The notes beneath the pieces are model-generated. The model searched no databases. It saw nothing but the letters and a program-made list of their open reading frames with translations, and was not told where the DNA came from. This document shows positions 44,320 through 57,400 of a stretch of DNA of 64,000 bases, one piece after another (the first letter of the stretch is position 1; every line of letters starts with the position of its first letter). The stretch covers positions 87,622 through 151,621 of the forward strand of contig RSEH01000103.1 in the NCBI GenBank assembly GCA_006503475.1. The letters are read 5' to 3'. Made by a program: the position numbers and the translations under genes. The stretch comes from Stentor roeselii. Its lineage: Eukaryota > Ciliophora > Heterotrichea > Heterotrichida > Stentoridae.

Positions 44320-47300
44320 TTACTGTGGAGGCTTGGAAGCTTCTAAAACAGTAGACCCGAGTTGGTCATCAACAACAAGCAACGCAAACTTATCAACAGT
44401 TCCCAAGCTATCAGTATTAAGCGAGACATAATCGAATTTTCCCCTGATATCAGTATACCCGTCCTTATAGAACTCAACTTGTCCTCCAGTCCTCCTGACA
44501 AAAGCTTTCACGTAACACCCAGGCCGGGGTTTGTGTTCCTTCGACATGACTTTGACGACGCCAAACCTTTCCACCAGGTTCACAACAAGCAAATGTGAAA
44601 AGTAAGACTTTGTCACTGTACTTGTCTTGTAGTCCACTTCAATCAACACGTTTTTCCCTTTAAACTCTTCCAAAGAAAAAACACGATGACTGTCAGTGAG
44701 TTCTAAACTTATTTGAGTATTCGGCTTGACATAGCTGAAGCCTTGCACGTCTTTAATCAAAAAAGGAGTTTTTGAAAATAGCACTTCAAGATCGATTTCA
44801 TAAATGCGAACTACACAACTGCTCACATTTTCATAAGTTAATGACAAGGAATCGTTTTCCACTGTGAAGTTCAAACTGGGCTCTACTTGCTTTGAAGTGA
44901 AAACAACTTGCTCTTCACTGTCGATCTCTTGAATGAGTTGTCGCACTTCAGCGAATAGCTTGTGCCATGTCGGAACCGGGTGATTTTCATAAAGTTTTGA
45001 AATGTCCTTCGCCTTGCCCAGGTCCAGGTAACAGGTGAGGTAGTCGAATTGAATCTGAAGGTCATTGAAAGCAACATGTTCATTTGATGGAGTCAAAGTC
45101 ACTCTTGAGTAAAGTTCTTTTGCTTCTTGGTACCTTTCTTGGTAAATGAAGTACTGAGTGAGACATAACAGGTCTGAATTGTTGAGACCTGGCTTTTCTG
45201 ATAAGAACTTCAGGTACTGGGTGTAAACTTCTTTGAAACGCGTGTTTGTTATGCGCTGGTTGCCTCCTAGACGATAGGCTCTCGCGTTCACCAACGGGTC
45301 GAACTCGGTATGTCTGAAGTCTTCTCCTTCAGTCGATACAAGAGAAGAAGAGAAGAAGTACCCGAGGATTGAACGAATATAAGAGTCATTCATGAGATAC
45401 TCAGAAACACCCACAGAGTCCTTATGAAAGAAAGCGAATCCCCAGAGGTCATAGTTAAAAACTAGTTTTTTTCTGTAGATCTCGACAACACTTTGCCAGA
45501 AGGTCTGATTTTTCATCATCCAGAGAATATCGTAAAGAGAAAAACCGTTTGAACTGTCTTCTAAACTGTTTTTCTGTAAAAAGTCAAGAATTAACTCTTT
45601 TTGTCCTCCGATGATCAGGTCTTTAAATGACTCGAAATTCGTTGCTTTGTATAAGTCTTGGACGTGGATTGTTTTTTCGTTTACTACTGCGCAGATTTCT
45701 TGGTTAAAAGCAACGTTGCCGGGAACATGGGTAAAGTCACCGCTGAACGGAAAGTAAAAGAAAATGTAAATGCTTCTTGTGGTGTAGGGCTTTAATGATA
45801 CAAAGTGGGTCTTGCTTGGAATTTCAGGCTTCAATGAAATGCTGCCTTCAGGTGCTTGGGTTAGGACTGTCAGTTGTAACTGGTTTGCTGTGGTGTTTGT
45901 TATTGTGTATGAACAACGGTAGATCTTTTCTTTTACGAATTGTTTTACTTCTTCTTCTGATAGTTCGAAATAGTTGCAACCCATGAATATCAGAGGGTTT
46001 AGGTTTAATTTGGAATTTCCGAGTTCTCGGTAAAAGACTAGTACTGGGCTTTCACAGGTTAGTGACCACTCGTTATCAACAATTTTAATATTAGGGCGTG
46101 ATGCACGGCTCTCGATTGATGCGAAGGTAAAAGCCAGAAGAATCTCAGACTCACTTGAGAAACTGTGAATTATTGACTCACTTAACCAAGGAGTATTGTT
46201 CAATAGACTTTCTGAGATTTCTGAGTAGAGCTGCACTGAATCTAAAATTGGGACTGATTTACTGTTGTAATAATAAGTTTCTTTGAATTCTTTTGTCTCG
46301 TCAAGCTTTTTGTAGTACTTTGGAAGGGCTTGACGATCGCGCATTGCTGAAACTCTGCTTTTCTTTTGACGAAGGGAGTCATCTGATTCATCATTCTTAT
46401 AACAGTACATTATTTTTGGTCTGGGGATGTCTTCATCTTCATCTTCACACATCATTTCAGCCTCACACATCATTTCAGACTCACCACCACCACCACCTCT
46501 CCCTCCATAACTTGCACCCTCCTCAGACGAAGACGAAGACTTCAAATCCCTCCGATTATCCCTTCCAGTAGAATTAGCAGAAAGTACAGCTTGAATTCTT
46601 ATAATCCTAACTTTTTCATCTAATTTCTGAGCCTTAGCCTTATCCTTCAACATATTAACCACCCTCTTCGCCAAATCCTGATTATTTTCCTTGATTCTTT
46701 CAACAAGCAAGACCATTTCCAATAAGTTCATCTTAACAATTCTATCAAACCTTTCCTCTTCCTTCAAATCAAAGCCACAAAGGAACCGATCAACAAAGTC
46801 CTTCTGCATTTTACACAAAACAAAAGGTTTAACAACCTGTTCAAAGAACTTCGGATCTCTTTTATAAATGAACAAATTAAGTTCATGTGAAACAAACTTA
46901 TCAAAACTTTCCTTTTTCTTCTCAAAGCTAAGTCGATGCCAATCAGCGACCAAGTCACAAAGTTCGAAATTATTTCCATATCCACATGTCTTTGCTAAAG
47001 TCTTCACAATTTTCATTAAATCAGAGAAGTTATCAACGACTTCTAAAGAAGTACTGTTAAAATCTTGAAGTTTCATCGTTTCTCCTGGAAATACTGCCCG
47101 TGAGTTAAAAACTTCAGTTGAGTCCTTCGCTGAGGTTTTGAGTCTTAAGTCTCTTACAGAGATTTCAGGGCAAAGGCTGATATGTTTAAATGCGCTGCTT
47201 GCTGAGTTATAAGCAAAGGCAATGAAATTGTAAAAATTTCCTGGAACTGAAAATGACGCTCGTCCTTTGGTGACTTTACTTGAGAGAAGAACTGCCGGGT

Positions 47301-50300
47301 TTGTCAAGAAGTCGAATGGGATTGAAATTCCTTTTTGCATGATAACGTCACGTCTTGGGCATACTGATCGATTAGCGGACTGCATCATGCAAGCCCTTTC
47401 TAAGCTTTTGTCTTGAAACATGTCCCCGGGGCGAGCTTGCTGGGTCTCTGTCTTGGTGTCTGTCATGAAGAATCTTTTGAGAAGTAGCTGAGGCTTGTCA
47501 AGGGTGCTTCCAATGAACCTAGAATGGCTTTTTCTATCAATCACGTATTGATACTCCTCGTCAAGCTGGGCACTTGGCAGGTACATGTTTTTTGAAGATG
47601 AAAACTGGAAAGTCTGGGAAACTGAAGGCTTGTTGAGGCTTAAAAGACTCGAAAAAACTTGAAGTAAATCAGGTGAGAAGAAATTGAAAAAATAGCCAAA
47701 AACTACTGAGTTTTCATCGAATTTTCCACTTAGGTCTACTAGAACTTCACTTGGTTCTCTTGTGATTGAAGAAATTCCGATGGTCTGGTAGTCTTCATTG
47801 GTGACTTCAGCTTGTTTGTCTTGAAGGATAAAGTGACGGCCGAGGTGAAGACCTTCGAGAACTTCAACTTGAATTAACTCACCTGACCTGAACTGAAGTT
47901 GATAAGAACCTGCTGGAAGGTCGTTTAAAACAATGCAGGAAGTTTCTGCTTTGAATGGAAGTTTACTTGTTAGGTCTTCGATTAAGTAGTTTTCAGAAAA
48001 TGAACAAAACCAGAGGTTATTTGAGTGGAAGGAAGAGGGAGCCACGGGAAGTGAAAATTCGTCTCCTTCGCAGAGACGGATCAGGCTGGGGTAGTTTATT
48101 TTTTCGGTGAAGGATGAAAGATTCCAATCGTAGGACTCGCTTGATGGGTCTTTTTTTACTATAAGGGTTAAAATTTCGATGTTTTCTAGACTACCGAGAT
48201 GTATTTGACCTTTTTCATCTGTTTGGAGCTTTTCAGTTGATAGGGTGGATGTTAGGGAACTTTTGCATTTCACTTCAACTATTTGTTTGCAGATCGGCTC
48301 TCCGTTTATTCCTCGCATTTGGATTAGGAACTGGTTATCTATCCTTGTCAGAAATGCACTGCTGACCACGTTGCTATTCCCTAAAGAAGGATTAACATCC
48401 AAGGTAAAATCACTCCTCAAATTAATCTTCTCATCCTCCACACTAACAACAACCGCATTAAACTCAACCATAACCCTTTTCAAATTCAAAGGAACTTCAA
48501 ACATCACAGGGATAGCATTAGCTGCATCAGGTACTTCCAAATCACTGTAAACTTTTTTAGACTGCACATTTTCAGAATCAACAGTCGTTAAAGTGACTTT
48601 AGACTGAGTGATTAACTCACTGGGAGCCCTGATGCCATTGACATAAAGTACAGGCTTGACAAAGAACTTGCAAGTCGTCCTAGCGACAAGCTGCTCGGAG
48701 CTGATTAAAAACGCAGTCTTCAACTCATAGTTTTCCGAGCAATGACTGAAATTTTTGACAAGTTCGTAAATTTCCCCATCAGTCAAGACAAGAGGCTTGG
48801 AAGAAGGGACTCTACAGAAGGGAAGACTTATGTGTCCATCTTCTGGGTCGACTTCAAAGAAACGCCCGTCAAGGTAGACCCCTCCAGTTTTACTTACCTT
48901 GTTATTTTCATTTAAAACAAAGACCAGATGACCTGAGATAGTTTCTTTTGCCACATATCTCAAACATCCTTTTTTAATAATCACTCGACTTTTTCGTCCA
49001 TTTCCAAAAAACTCAATAACAAAAATTCCTACTTTTTCAGAAAGTTCTGGAAAATCAAAAGTTTTTACTGTTCGAATGGAAGGTCCTTCCAAGAACTCAA
49101 AAATCTTTTCAAAGCTGGGGACAAGGCCGTTTAATTCAATGTTAGAGTCGATTTCTTTAAGGTTTTTCAAGTAGTAACTTTTAGGATTAAGTTCTAAAAC
49201 ACGAAGAGTAAGTCTTGGAATGTTTTTCACATTCATTCGGAATGAGACTTGGTCTGTCCTGGTGAATTCTTTTGGGTTGTCTGGGAGTGGCTCAAGTTCA
49301 ATTGAGGTAAAAATCGGGTCTTTTGAGTATTTTTCCAGATTTTCAATAGGCAGGCCTTTGAGGATCTGAGTTTTGACCATGATAGGTTCGAAGTAGTTGA
49401 ATTTGAACAAGTTTTTAAACTTTTCGATGAGGTCGAAGGATTTGAAGAGAAAAGCTGGAATGAAGTGTCGCAAAAGAGAATCTTCGTCTAAGGACCTGTC
49501 GTCTAGGAACTGCTCGTATTGGGTTAAAGACTTGTCAGTTGGCTTTTCGTCGATGTACCAATTAGACGGACGCCGGTATTTCAAGTACTTGAAAAACCAG
49601 GTCTCGTCAACGATTCCTAGTTTTTTTTCAAGGGATAAAACGTTTAAAAAGGCAACTGTTCTTATTGAATCTGGAAGATTATCGTCACCTTCAAAGGTAG
49701 CGGCTAATGCTTTGAAATACTCGTATTTTTGATCGTCTTTCATTGAGGTTGGTTTGCAGAAATACTCTTTTTTTAACCAGGCTCGGATAAAACTACCGTT
49801 TTTCCAGATTTCTTTGTCTTTTGATGAGATTTCTGATAGTTGATTCAGGGACATGTTTTTAAAGCACTCGGTCTCTGAGAAACCTCGGTTTGATGAGAAG
49901 AATTTCAGGAATCTTGAGGAAATGTTGGAGTATTTCCATAATTGGCCTTGGGAAAGAATTTTTCTGAAGATTTGGTCTGTGGTCTGATCTAGGTTTATCA
50001 GAAGTTTACCAGAGTCAGTCAAAGTATTAAAAACCTTTTCAGTTTTGCAAGCCTCTTCTAAGTTAACAGGACTTTCAGTTAATCGACTAGGAAAGGTCTC
50101 AATTTCCGAAGACTCAATGTTTCTCGGAGCCTGATAATCAAAAGTTTTTCCAAGTGTGGACTGGTTTAGCTTCGTTAGAAGCTCAGGGTCTGGAGATCTA
50201 TCATAAGTCTTCAGCAAATGGCGCAATCGAAGTCGTGCTGAAAGATTTTCGCCATCTGAGATCGACGATATTGCCTCCTCGATTGATGGATCTAAAGGGT

Positions 50301-50430
50301 CTGACTCGATCAGACGACTCAGTTCCAAATATCGACGGTACTCGGAAGTGGATGGGAACTGCTTTAACGATTCTTCTGAGTGACTAGAAAGGATGTACTG
50401 CTCTAATGCTAAAAGCTCTTCCTCTGACAT
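44320..50430 (-). CDS. Giant alpha-2-macroglobulin-like protein without signal peptide
   Basis: 2036 residues from the ATG at 50430 (MSEEELLALEQ); the frame extends 12 codons further to a non-ATG codon. The N-terminal third is helical and Ser/Glu-rich. The region around 370-900 is built from beta-sandwich segments that resemble macroglobulin MG domains (ILVVKNIPRLTLRVLEL-like NIPRLTLRVLELNPKSYY, VYLDGRFFEVDPEDGHISL, GQIHLGSLENIEILTLIV). An acidic, Gly-rich, Met/Cys-containing low-complexity insert occurs around 1320-1360, coded in part by an 18-bp tandem duplication (46447-46482). A helical part follows, with possible TPR-like repeats (about 1780-1850). The end is another beta domain, QVEFYKDGYTDIRGKFDYVSL. 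There is no signal peptide or transmembrane segment, so it is probably cytosolic. Large proteins of this kind occur in many protists; function is unknown. Confidence 0.65.
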   Translation of the reverse strand: MSEEELLALEQYILSSHSEESLKQFPSTSEYRRYLELSRLIESDPLDPSIEEAISSISDGENLSARLRLRHLLKTYDRSPDPELLTKLNQSTLGKTFDYQAPRNIESSEIETFPSRLTESPVNLEEACKTEKVFNTLTDSGKLLINLDQTTDQIFRKILSQGQLWKYSNISSRFLKFFSSNRGFSETECFKNMSLNQLSEISSKDKEIWKNGSFIRAWLKKEYFCKPTSMKDDQKYEYFKALAATFEGDDNLPDSIRTVAFLNVLSLEKKLGIVDETWFFKYLKYRRPSNWYIDEKPTDKSLTQYEQFLDDRSLDEDSLLRHFIPAFLFKSFDLIEKFKNLFKFNYFEPIMVKTQILKGLPIENLEKYSKDPIFTSIELEPLPDNPKEFTRTDQVSFRMNVKNIPRLTLRVLELNPKSYYLKNLKEIDSNIELNGLVPSFEKIFEFLEGPSIRTVKTFDFPELSEKVGIFVIEFFGNGRKSRVIIKKGCLRYVAKETISGHLVFVLNENNKVSKTGGVYLDGRFFEVDPEDGHISLPFCRVPSSKPLVLTDGEIYELVKNFSHCSENYELKTAFLISSEQLVARTTCKFFVKPVLYVNGIRAPSELITQSKVTLTTVDSENVQSKKVYSDLEVPDAANAIPVMFEVPLNLKRVMVEFNAVVVSVEDEKINLRSDFTLDVNPSLGNSNVVSSAFLTRIDNQFLIQMRGINGEPICKQIVEVKCKSSLTSTLSTEKLQTDEKGQIHLGSLENIEILTLIVKKDPSSESYDWNLSSFTEKINYPSLIRLCEGDEFSLPVAPSSFHSNNLWFCSFSENYLIEDLTSKLPFKAETSCIVLNDLPAGSYQLQFRSGELIQVEVLEGLHLGRHFILQDKQAEVTNEDYQTIGISSITREPSEVLVDLSGKFDENSVVFGYFFNFFSPDLLQVFSSLLSLNKPSVSQTFQFSSSKNMYLPSAQLDEEYQYVIDRKSHSRFIGSTLDKPQLLLKRFFMTDTKTETQQARPGDMFQDKSLERACMMQSANRSVCPRRDVIMQKGISIPFDFLTNPAVLLSSKVTKGRASFSVPGNFYNFIAFAYNSASSAFKHISLCPEISVRDLRLKTSAKDSTEVFNSRAVFPGETMKLQDFNSTSLEVVDNFSDLMKIVKTLAKTCGYGNNFELCDLVADWHRLSFEKKKESFDKFVSHELNLFIYKRDPKFFEQVVKPFVLCKMQKDFVDRFLCGFDLKEEERFDRIVKMNLLEMVLLVERIKENNQDLAKRVVNMLKDKAKAQKLDEKVRIIRIQAVLSANSTGRDNRRDLKSSSSSEEGASYGGRGGGGGESEMMCEAEMMCEDEDEDIPRPKIMYCYKNDESDDSLRQKKSRVSAMRDRQALPKYYKKLDETKEFKETYYYNSKSVPILDSVQLYSEISESLLNNTPWLSESIIHSFSSESEILLAFTFASIESRASRPNIKIVDNEWSLTCESPVLVFYRELGNSKLNLNPLIFMGCNYFELSEEEVKQFVKEKIYRCSYTITNTTANQLQLTVLTQAPEGSISLKPEIPSKTHFVSLKPYTTRSIYIFFYFPFSGDFTHVPGNVAFNQEICAVVNEKTIHVQDLYKATNFESFKDLIIGGQKELILDFLQKNSLEDSSNGFSLYDILWMMKNQTFWQSVVEIYRKKLVFNYDLWGFAFFHKDSVGVSEYLMNDSYIRSILGYFFSSSLVSTEGEDFRHTEFDPLVNARAYRLGGNQRITNTRFKEVYTQYLKFLSEKPGLNNSDLLCLTQYFIYQERYQEAKELYSRVTLTPSNEHVAFNDLQIQFDYLTCYLDLGKAKDISKLYENHPVPTWHKLFAEVRQLIQEIDSEEQVVFTSKQVEPSLNFTVENDSLSLTYENVSSCVVRIYEIDLEVLFSKTPFLIKDVQGFSYVKPNTQISLELTDSHRVFSLEEFKGKNVLIEVDYKTSTVTKSYFSHLLVVNLVERFGVVKVMSKEHKPRPGCYVKAFVRRTGGQVEFYKDGYTDIRGKFDYVSLNTDSLGTVDKFALLVVDDQLGSTVLEASKPPQ

Positions 50431-51408
50431 TTTTATTTGTGGTTTGGGAATAGGGTGGAATTTCAAAGATATTGAGAAGATTGAGGTAGTTTCTGTTGTT
50501 GAGGATAAAGAATGAAGGTTTTATGGGAATTAGATTGAGGTAGACTTCTGAAATAATCATGTATTTCAAGTTTTAATCTAAGATAGTTGAAGGTTTAGTT
50601 AATTAGAGTTTTTATCGCAATAGTGATAATTGTAAGTTAAGAAAGATTAGTTATCGGGTTTTAGTTGAAGGCCATATCTTTATTATAAGAAAATTCGGAG
50701 GTTTAAAAATGACTCATTTGTGAGTAAATCACATCCCAAAATAGGGTAAAATTTATTTAATGTTCTGAATTTTTCATATGAGATCCTTAACAATGAATCA
50801 AACACTCTCCGAACAAAAAACTGTGCAATTTACCTGAAGCAACTTAAGCATGTCTTAGCTCTATCTTTATTATTTCTCATTATAACAACTAATTCTTCGC
50901 TAATAAACGTAAAAACCATGCACGATAATCTTATATTAAAAATCTGAGACTTCCCTGTGAAAATTTCGTACAAATCAGGTTTACTGGAACGCCATAAACT
51001 CTAGCAGCTTCATGAAGTGATAAATATATTATTATATGATCCAAATTTTCTTGTGTTGATTAGAAAAATTTCAAATGCAAAATATGTGTTTATTTTTAGT
51101 GAATGGTTCTACCAAAGAAATCGTAATCTTAAAAATTTATTAGCCTCAACTCATCAGGATACTGGATATAAGGGCTATTAAAAGCTCAAAAGTGTCATCA
51201 ATTATCTATTTTTAAGCCAAAATGCTTGGGAAGTACTGAAATGGAGCCTCTTTGAAGGGACAGAAAGTGGTAATGATAAATAAATTACTTATGACTAGTT
51301 TTTTATTTTAGTGAACTTTATAGTTCTTTGATGGTTTAGAGGTATGTCAGCGATGAAATGAGTTTTGATAAATAAAATATATTTAATATATTTATTACCT
51401 AATTATCC
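50431..51408. other. Intergenic region, nothing recognised
   Basis: 978 bp between two minus-strand giants. The first 100 bp upstream of the macroglobulin-like gene are G/T-rich on the plus strand. The rest is plain AT-rich DNA with no ORF, RNA gene or repeat that I can support. Confidence 0.6.
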
Positions 51409-54400
51409 CTAATTTAGGTCCCCAGGTAGTTTGCCATACTTTCTCTTGTTTAGAATTATTTTGTAAATTTTGTAAATTATATATATCAATAGTAGACAAC
51501 TTATTTGAATAGCTAATCCAATTCCGAATTGCGCAAGAATAGCTTTGTTATCAAATCCAAATTCATTTAAAATTATCGATATCAAAATCAACACAACTGC
51601 AACAATAAAGAATACTACAAAATAGTAGATAATCCTGATAATTTTTGATTTGCTATAAATTATAGGAATCCAAGCAATACAATAAATAAGCCAAGATGAA
51701 ATAACTGAAAAAATAGTATATTTAATTGATTCTCTTAAATTTTCTTCATATTGATTTTTTAATGTAATGAAACAAAGCTGCGATAAAAACTGACAAAATA
51801 AAATACATGAAAATATAATAAGAGTATCACCAATTGAAACTGAATTTTCATTTTTTTTGCAATATGAAAGATCTATATTTTCATTCTTTTTTGTTTCCTT
51901 TCTATTTAAATTTATTTCAAATTTATAGTTTTCAAAGTGAAATTCATTTCTATCTTTCGAGGATTTCTGAAAATTAGTATTGTTACTTTCTTTTTGCTCT
52001 TCTTGACTTTCATTTTGCTCTTCTTTACTTTCTTTTTGCTCTTCTTCGGATCTACTTGGGGGATTATTCTTATTATCATCAATTCTACTGATTTCTTCTT
52101 TTTCATGATTCTGATTATAATTTTTTATTTTTCTAGGACAAATATTTGTTTCAATAATTACATCATTTTCAACTTTATTTGAAGATTTTTGCTTATTGCA
52201 TAAATTTAAAAAAAGTCCTATAATTAGCATGATACTGATCAAAACTGTTATCATTATCACAGAAATTGACATCTTAGAAGCTTTACTATAAATTTCGTCA
52301 GTCACAGAAAGTCGGAAAAGAGACGTATGAGAAATTCTTATCCTGATAAGATTTTCATGTTCTTGCTCGAATTCACATTTTCCCTGTTTCCAAGAACTGT
52401 CTTTAAAGACTTCACAAGACCACATTTTTTTGGAGTCTTTTAATTTTGGAACTTCGAATAAGACACTAGATGAATTTAACTTCACAATTTGTTCTTCTTC
52501 CCAAGAAAGAATTTGATTGATATATGTTCCTGATGTTTTAAATGTAATTTCAACTAAATCTGAGAAGCCTTTATAAACAGGGAATGTTTTCAAGTTTAGA
52601 TCTATGATTGAATAGTGATTAAAAGGAAGATCTTCGATAAAAACTGAGATGTTTTGAGGTAAAGTGATTGTTTTACTGTTTAAGTTTGAGCAGATTTCTC
52701 GTCTTTTGTAAAAAGTCATGTTTGAGTCTTCAAGTGTAAATATTTCATTTCCTGGTAACTTGAACTGGGAATAGACCTTAGCCACTTGATCTGCCATTTC
52801 ACTTGCAAGTTTGATATAACTTTCATCAAAGTCCCCTACTTTAACAAAGTTTACGCAAAGCTTCCAAATGCTGTTAACTGTCTCGATATAAAGATCTTCA
52901 GTGCAATTCTGGATTAGTTTTATGATGATTTGTGAGTATTCTTCTGCTTTTTCGAAATTAATAGTCTCAGGTTGAGTTTGAAGTATAGTTGATATAAGTT
53001 CAATAACCACATTAATTTTTTCTAATTCAACAGATCCTTCTGCATAAAACTTGATATTATCCTGATACAAAAAATCGACCTGAGTCGAGTTAAGTTCGAA
53101 ACTTTCAAGTATTCCAACAGCATAAAAAGATCTTGAATCTTCAAATTGTTGAACCAAGCTCTGATAAAAGCTGACAGGGTCTTCAATCTCAAGTCTTCTG
53201 GAATAATCACCAACATAAAACTCTTTATCAAGGTTTTTATTGATAAAACCTCCAAGACTATCACTTACCTTAACATACGCCTTATAAGAGCCAGCAGGTG
53301 ATTTAAAAGCAGCATTATTTACAATACTCTTTGTTTGAACCTCTTTATAATTTTGCGATTTTCTATTTCCAATCATAAAGTTAAAAGAAAGAGGCAAATC
53401 ATCATCAGGGTCACTGCAAGAATCAATGTACAACTTATATTTTGTATCAAATGCTTTCCCTGAGCGTTGATCTATATCAAGGTTTTTTTTGCATTCTGGA
53501 GCCTGATTCGCATTAAACTTAATAACTGAAAAAGCTGAAAGTTTTGTATCTTCCTCTAAAGCAGTTAATTTAAATTCATAGTTTTTTCCATATTCAAATG
53601 CATTCTGATCAAACCTTAATTCAGGTAAATCCGTTGTTTTCAATGAAAGTTTCGGACCTTGAATTTTTTCCCAAAGAAGTTTGTACTTCGTGTCTGAAGT
53701 AATCACAGAAGAAATTCTAAAAACTTTACTCGGCTCAACTTTTTTATCTGGTAAAACAATTTGAATGTTTGTTGAAAGACCTTTTTCAATCTTCAGATTT
53801 AAAGACTTGCTTGTCCTTCGTTGGTCAGTCGAAGTCGCAACGTTTACAGTTATAAGGAAAGTCTTCCCTGGAGGTAGTTTTTCTGATTTGATGGTCAAGA
53901 CTGAGCCAGTTTTGTCTGATAAGTCCAGCTTTTTGTTATTCGAGTCAACGCAAGACTTTGCTGATTCAGGATTTGAACAAGTCCAGGAGTAAAGAAGTTT
54001 ATTATTCGCGTTGTTTGGGTCAAAAGAAGAGCTCGCGTTAATCACCAAGTCGAACTTCGATGAAATTGACCCGTTTTTTCTATCTAAAATCACTTCTAAC
54101 TCATCAGCTAGTCCTTCCACATCGATTGATTCAGTTCCATTAATCCCTGAAGACGAGAGAGTAACAGAGAACTGGTAATTAAAGTAAGGTTTTAGTGCAT
54201 TTGCAGGAATAGTTAGTTTTCTTGAAAAAGTATTCAAGTTTAACTTCTGGAAGTTGAATCTCAAGTCATCAGTTTTACTCAAATTCCAGAAATAACTGAA
54301 GTTGAACAAAGAGTCGCAACTATCAAGGACTTTTGCCGTCATTTCTAAAACTTGACTCGTCCTTGTTTTAACATTAGTCCCAAGATCAATAATAACTGAA

Positions 54401-57400
54401 AAAGTCTTTTTCTTAACAAAAATTGTTTTAAAAGTCGCTTTGAAAGATTGCTTGAAAGAGTTGATAATCTCAGCAGCAACAATCAATTCAGAGTCACTTT
54501 GAGGAAATAGAATCGAATGGATGGTTATTCTATTTCCAGTTAATTTTGAAATATAAGTCGTAAGGTTCTGGTTTTCTGGGAAAATCGTTGAAGACCATCG
54601 AATTACTGGCAAATATTGGTTTGTTCCTTGGAGATTGTCGATGTAATAGTCGAGTGGTGAACGGTTGCATGAAAGAGAACTTGAAGCTGGACCATTCAAG
54701 TTCCCTGAAGGAACTGGAGGCGGGGATAAGAATTGAGCACTGAAGTAATAAACTTCTTTCTTACAAGGACTTTTAAAGAGTTTTTCTGTTGAAATTGATA
54801 GGTTTGAGTATTGGTCTATCAGGAATCCTTCACCAAAAGTGACTTTTAAGGTAAGGTCTTGTGATGAGCACTTCCAATTCAAACCGAAAGAATCACTTGT
54901 GAAGACGGTTTGGTTACATATCAACTTCTCCTGATCGATCACTGATGCGAAAGTTAGAAGAAGAGATTTGAAGTCTGAGAATATCTCAGCTTTTGTGAGG
55001 TTTGTGAATGAGCAGGTTTTGCATATTGAATCTTCGAGTGTGAAGCCGATGATGCAGGTAAAACATTTACCGAAATCGTCACATGAGGCACATCCTGCTG
55101 GGCACTTCTCGCAAGATAAAGTTGACTGTAGGAAAAAAGATGTACTGCATACTTCACAGATTTGGATAGATTTGCATTTTATACAAGGGTAAATACAGGA
55201 TTCACAAGTTGCTTGATTTGTTGAGTAAAAACCTTCGAAACAACGGTCGCAAACTTTATTGTCCTGACAGATTTCACATCCTTCGGGGCACTTTGAGCAT
55301 TTCTTATCAAAAGATAAGAAGAAACCAGTTTTACACTTTAAGCAGACATCAAAAGTGCATGCTTCGCAATTCAAAGGGCAATTATTGCATCTTGAAGGAG
55401 AAGTTTCATTATCCAGGAAATATCCAGCAAAGCAGCTTGAGCATGAATTTTTACCTTCTGGACAAGTTAAACAATTAACTCGACATGATTCACATTTTCC
55501 ATTACTAAGGAAAAAACCTACTTTACATTTATTGCATGAGTCCAAAGTTTCACATAATTCACAGTCTTTCAAGCACTTTGAACAAGTACCCTGGGAATTT
55601 AATAAAAATCCATCTATACATTTTTGACAGATATTTCCAGGACACGAGAAACAGTTGGAAGTAGAACAAATTTCGCAGTTTCCATCACTTAGGTAGAGTT
55701 TCGAATCGCATTCGAAACAATTGGTGTTTTTGGAGCATTGAAGGCATCCTTTCCTACATGCAACACATTGTTTAGTTTGATCAAGAAAAGTACCTTTTTT
55801 ACATTTATTACAAGTATCAGGTGTTTCACATGAAAGACAATCTCTCATACAAGTAGTGCAACTTCCATCGATATTTTTAATAAAATTATCAGCACACTTC
55901 CTACAATTATTAAAAGATTTGCAATCTTCACAAAAAACAGGACACTTGAAACATTTTCCAGTTTTATCATCAGGAAAATAACCCTTGAGGCATTTTAAGC
56001 AATTTTTTGAAGGATCGCATTCAAGACAGAATTCAGGACAATCAGCACAGATTCCGTCGCTATTTCTGATCAGACCGAACTTGCAAATATCACAAGAGTC
56101 TTCTGATGAACAGACCATGCAGCCAGGATCTGAACATCCTTGGCACTGCCCGGATAACGCATTTATGAAGTAACCTTGATAGCATTGGTCACAAAATGAG
56201 TCGGCATTGCAATGACCACAGTTCAAAGGACATTTTGAACACTCTTTACCTATTTTATAGTATCCTGATGTGCACATAAGGCATTTATCAGTTGAACAAG
56301 AAATACAATTCGGAAGACACGCAGCGCATTTGAATGATGAATCAAGATAGAATCCATTTTTACACATTAAGCATTTGGATGAGGATTCACAATAACTACA
56401 TTGTTTTGGGCAGGATACGCATTTTTTTGAAGAATCAAGAAAATAATCTTCTAGACAGAATGTACATCCAGAACTTTTACAAATGCCACAGTTAGTTGAG
56501 CACTTAACACATTGACCTCCTTGGTTTTGAAACCCACTATAACAGCTAAAGCATTCAGTAAGCGAGGAACATTCATGACAATTTGAAGAACATGGTAAGC
56601 ATTTAGAAGATTTTTCCTCGAAATAGAATTCAGGTTCACAACCTATGCAATAATCAAGTGAAAGGCAGTTTATACAATTCGGAGTACAAAAATCGCAGGA
56701 ACTGGAGAACGTATTAACGAATCTGCCACTTTCACAAGTGATGCAGACTCCTTTCTCACAAACAATGCATCCAAGAGGACACTTTTGGCATTTTTTATTT
56801 TCTGCATTCCATTCATACCCAGAGCTGCACTTATCACACAAGGTTTTATCTTTACAACTCAAACAATTTGGAATGCACGAAGAACACTGGAAGTAAGGGT
56901 TTACAAAATAAGTCTCTTCACAAGAATAGCAAGTTTCAGTGTCTCCACATGTTAAACAATTTTCTGGACACTTGCGACATCGATCATTAGAGAGTACATA
57001 TGAAGAATTGCAAGCTTTACAAATTTCAATCATCGTATTATTCACGCTTTTAAGTTCGCATGCAATGCATCCATCTTTACATTTTTGACAGTAAAAGTCT
57101 AAGTCGAGTGCAAATCCATCTAAACATTTACTGCAACTATTTTGATTGACACATGAGCCACAGCCAGGAATTTTAACAGTGCAAGATATACAAAGTCGAC
57201 TTTTTGTTTCGAGAAAATAGGATTCTTTGCAACTTTGACAATTGTTATTTTTACATATCGAACACCCTGTATTACATGGAACACAAAGAGCTGAACTTCC
57301 TATGAGCTCTAAATAGTAACCGTCTTGACATTTTATGCAAATTTCTTTACTCTTGCAGTCGATGCATCCATTCTTGCAAGGGTCACAATCTCCAAATTTA

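Noticed and set aside
50431-50466. Extension of the macroglobulin-like protein upstream of 50430
   Set aside because: It would begin with TTG; the first ATG is at 50430.
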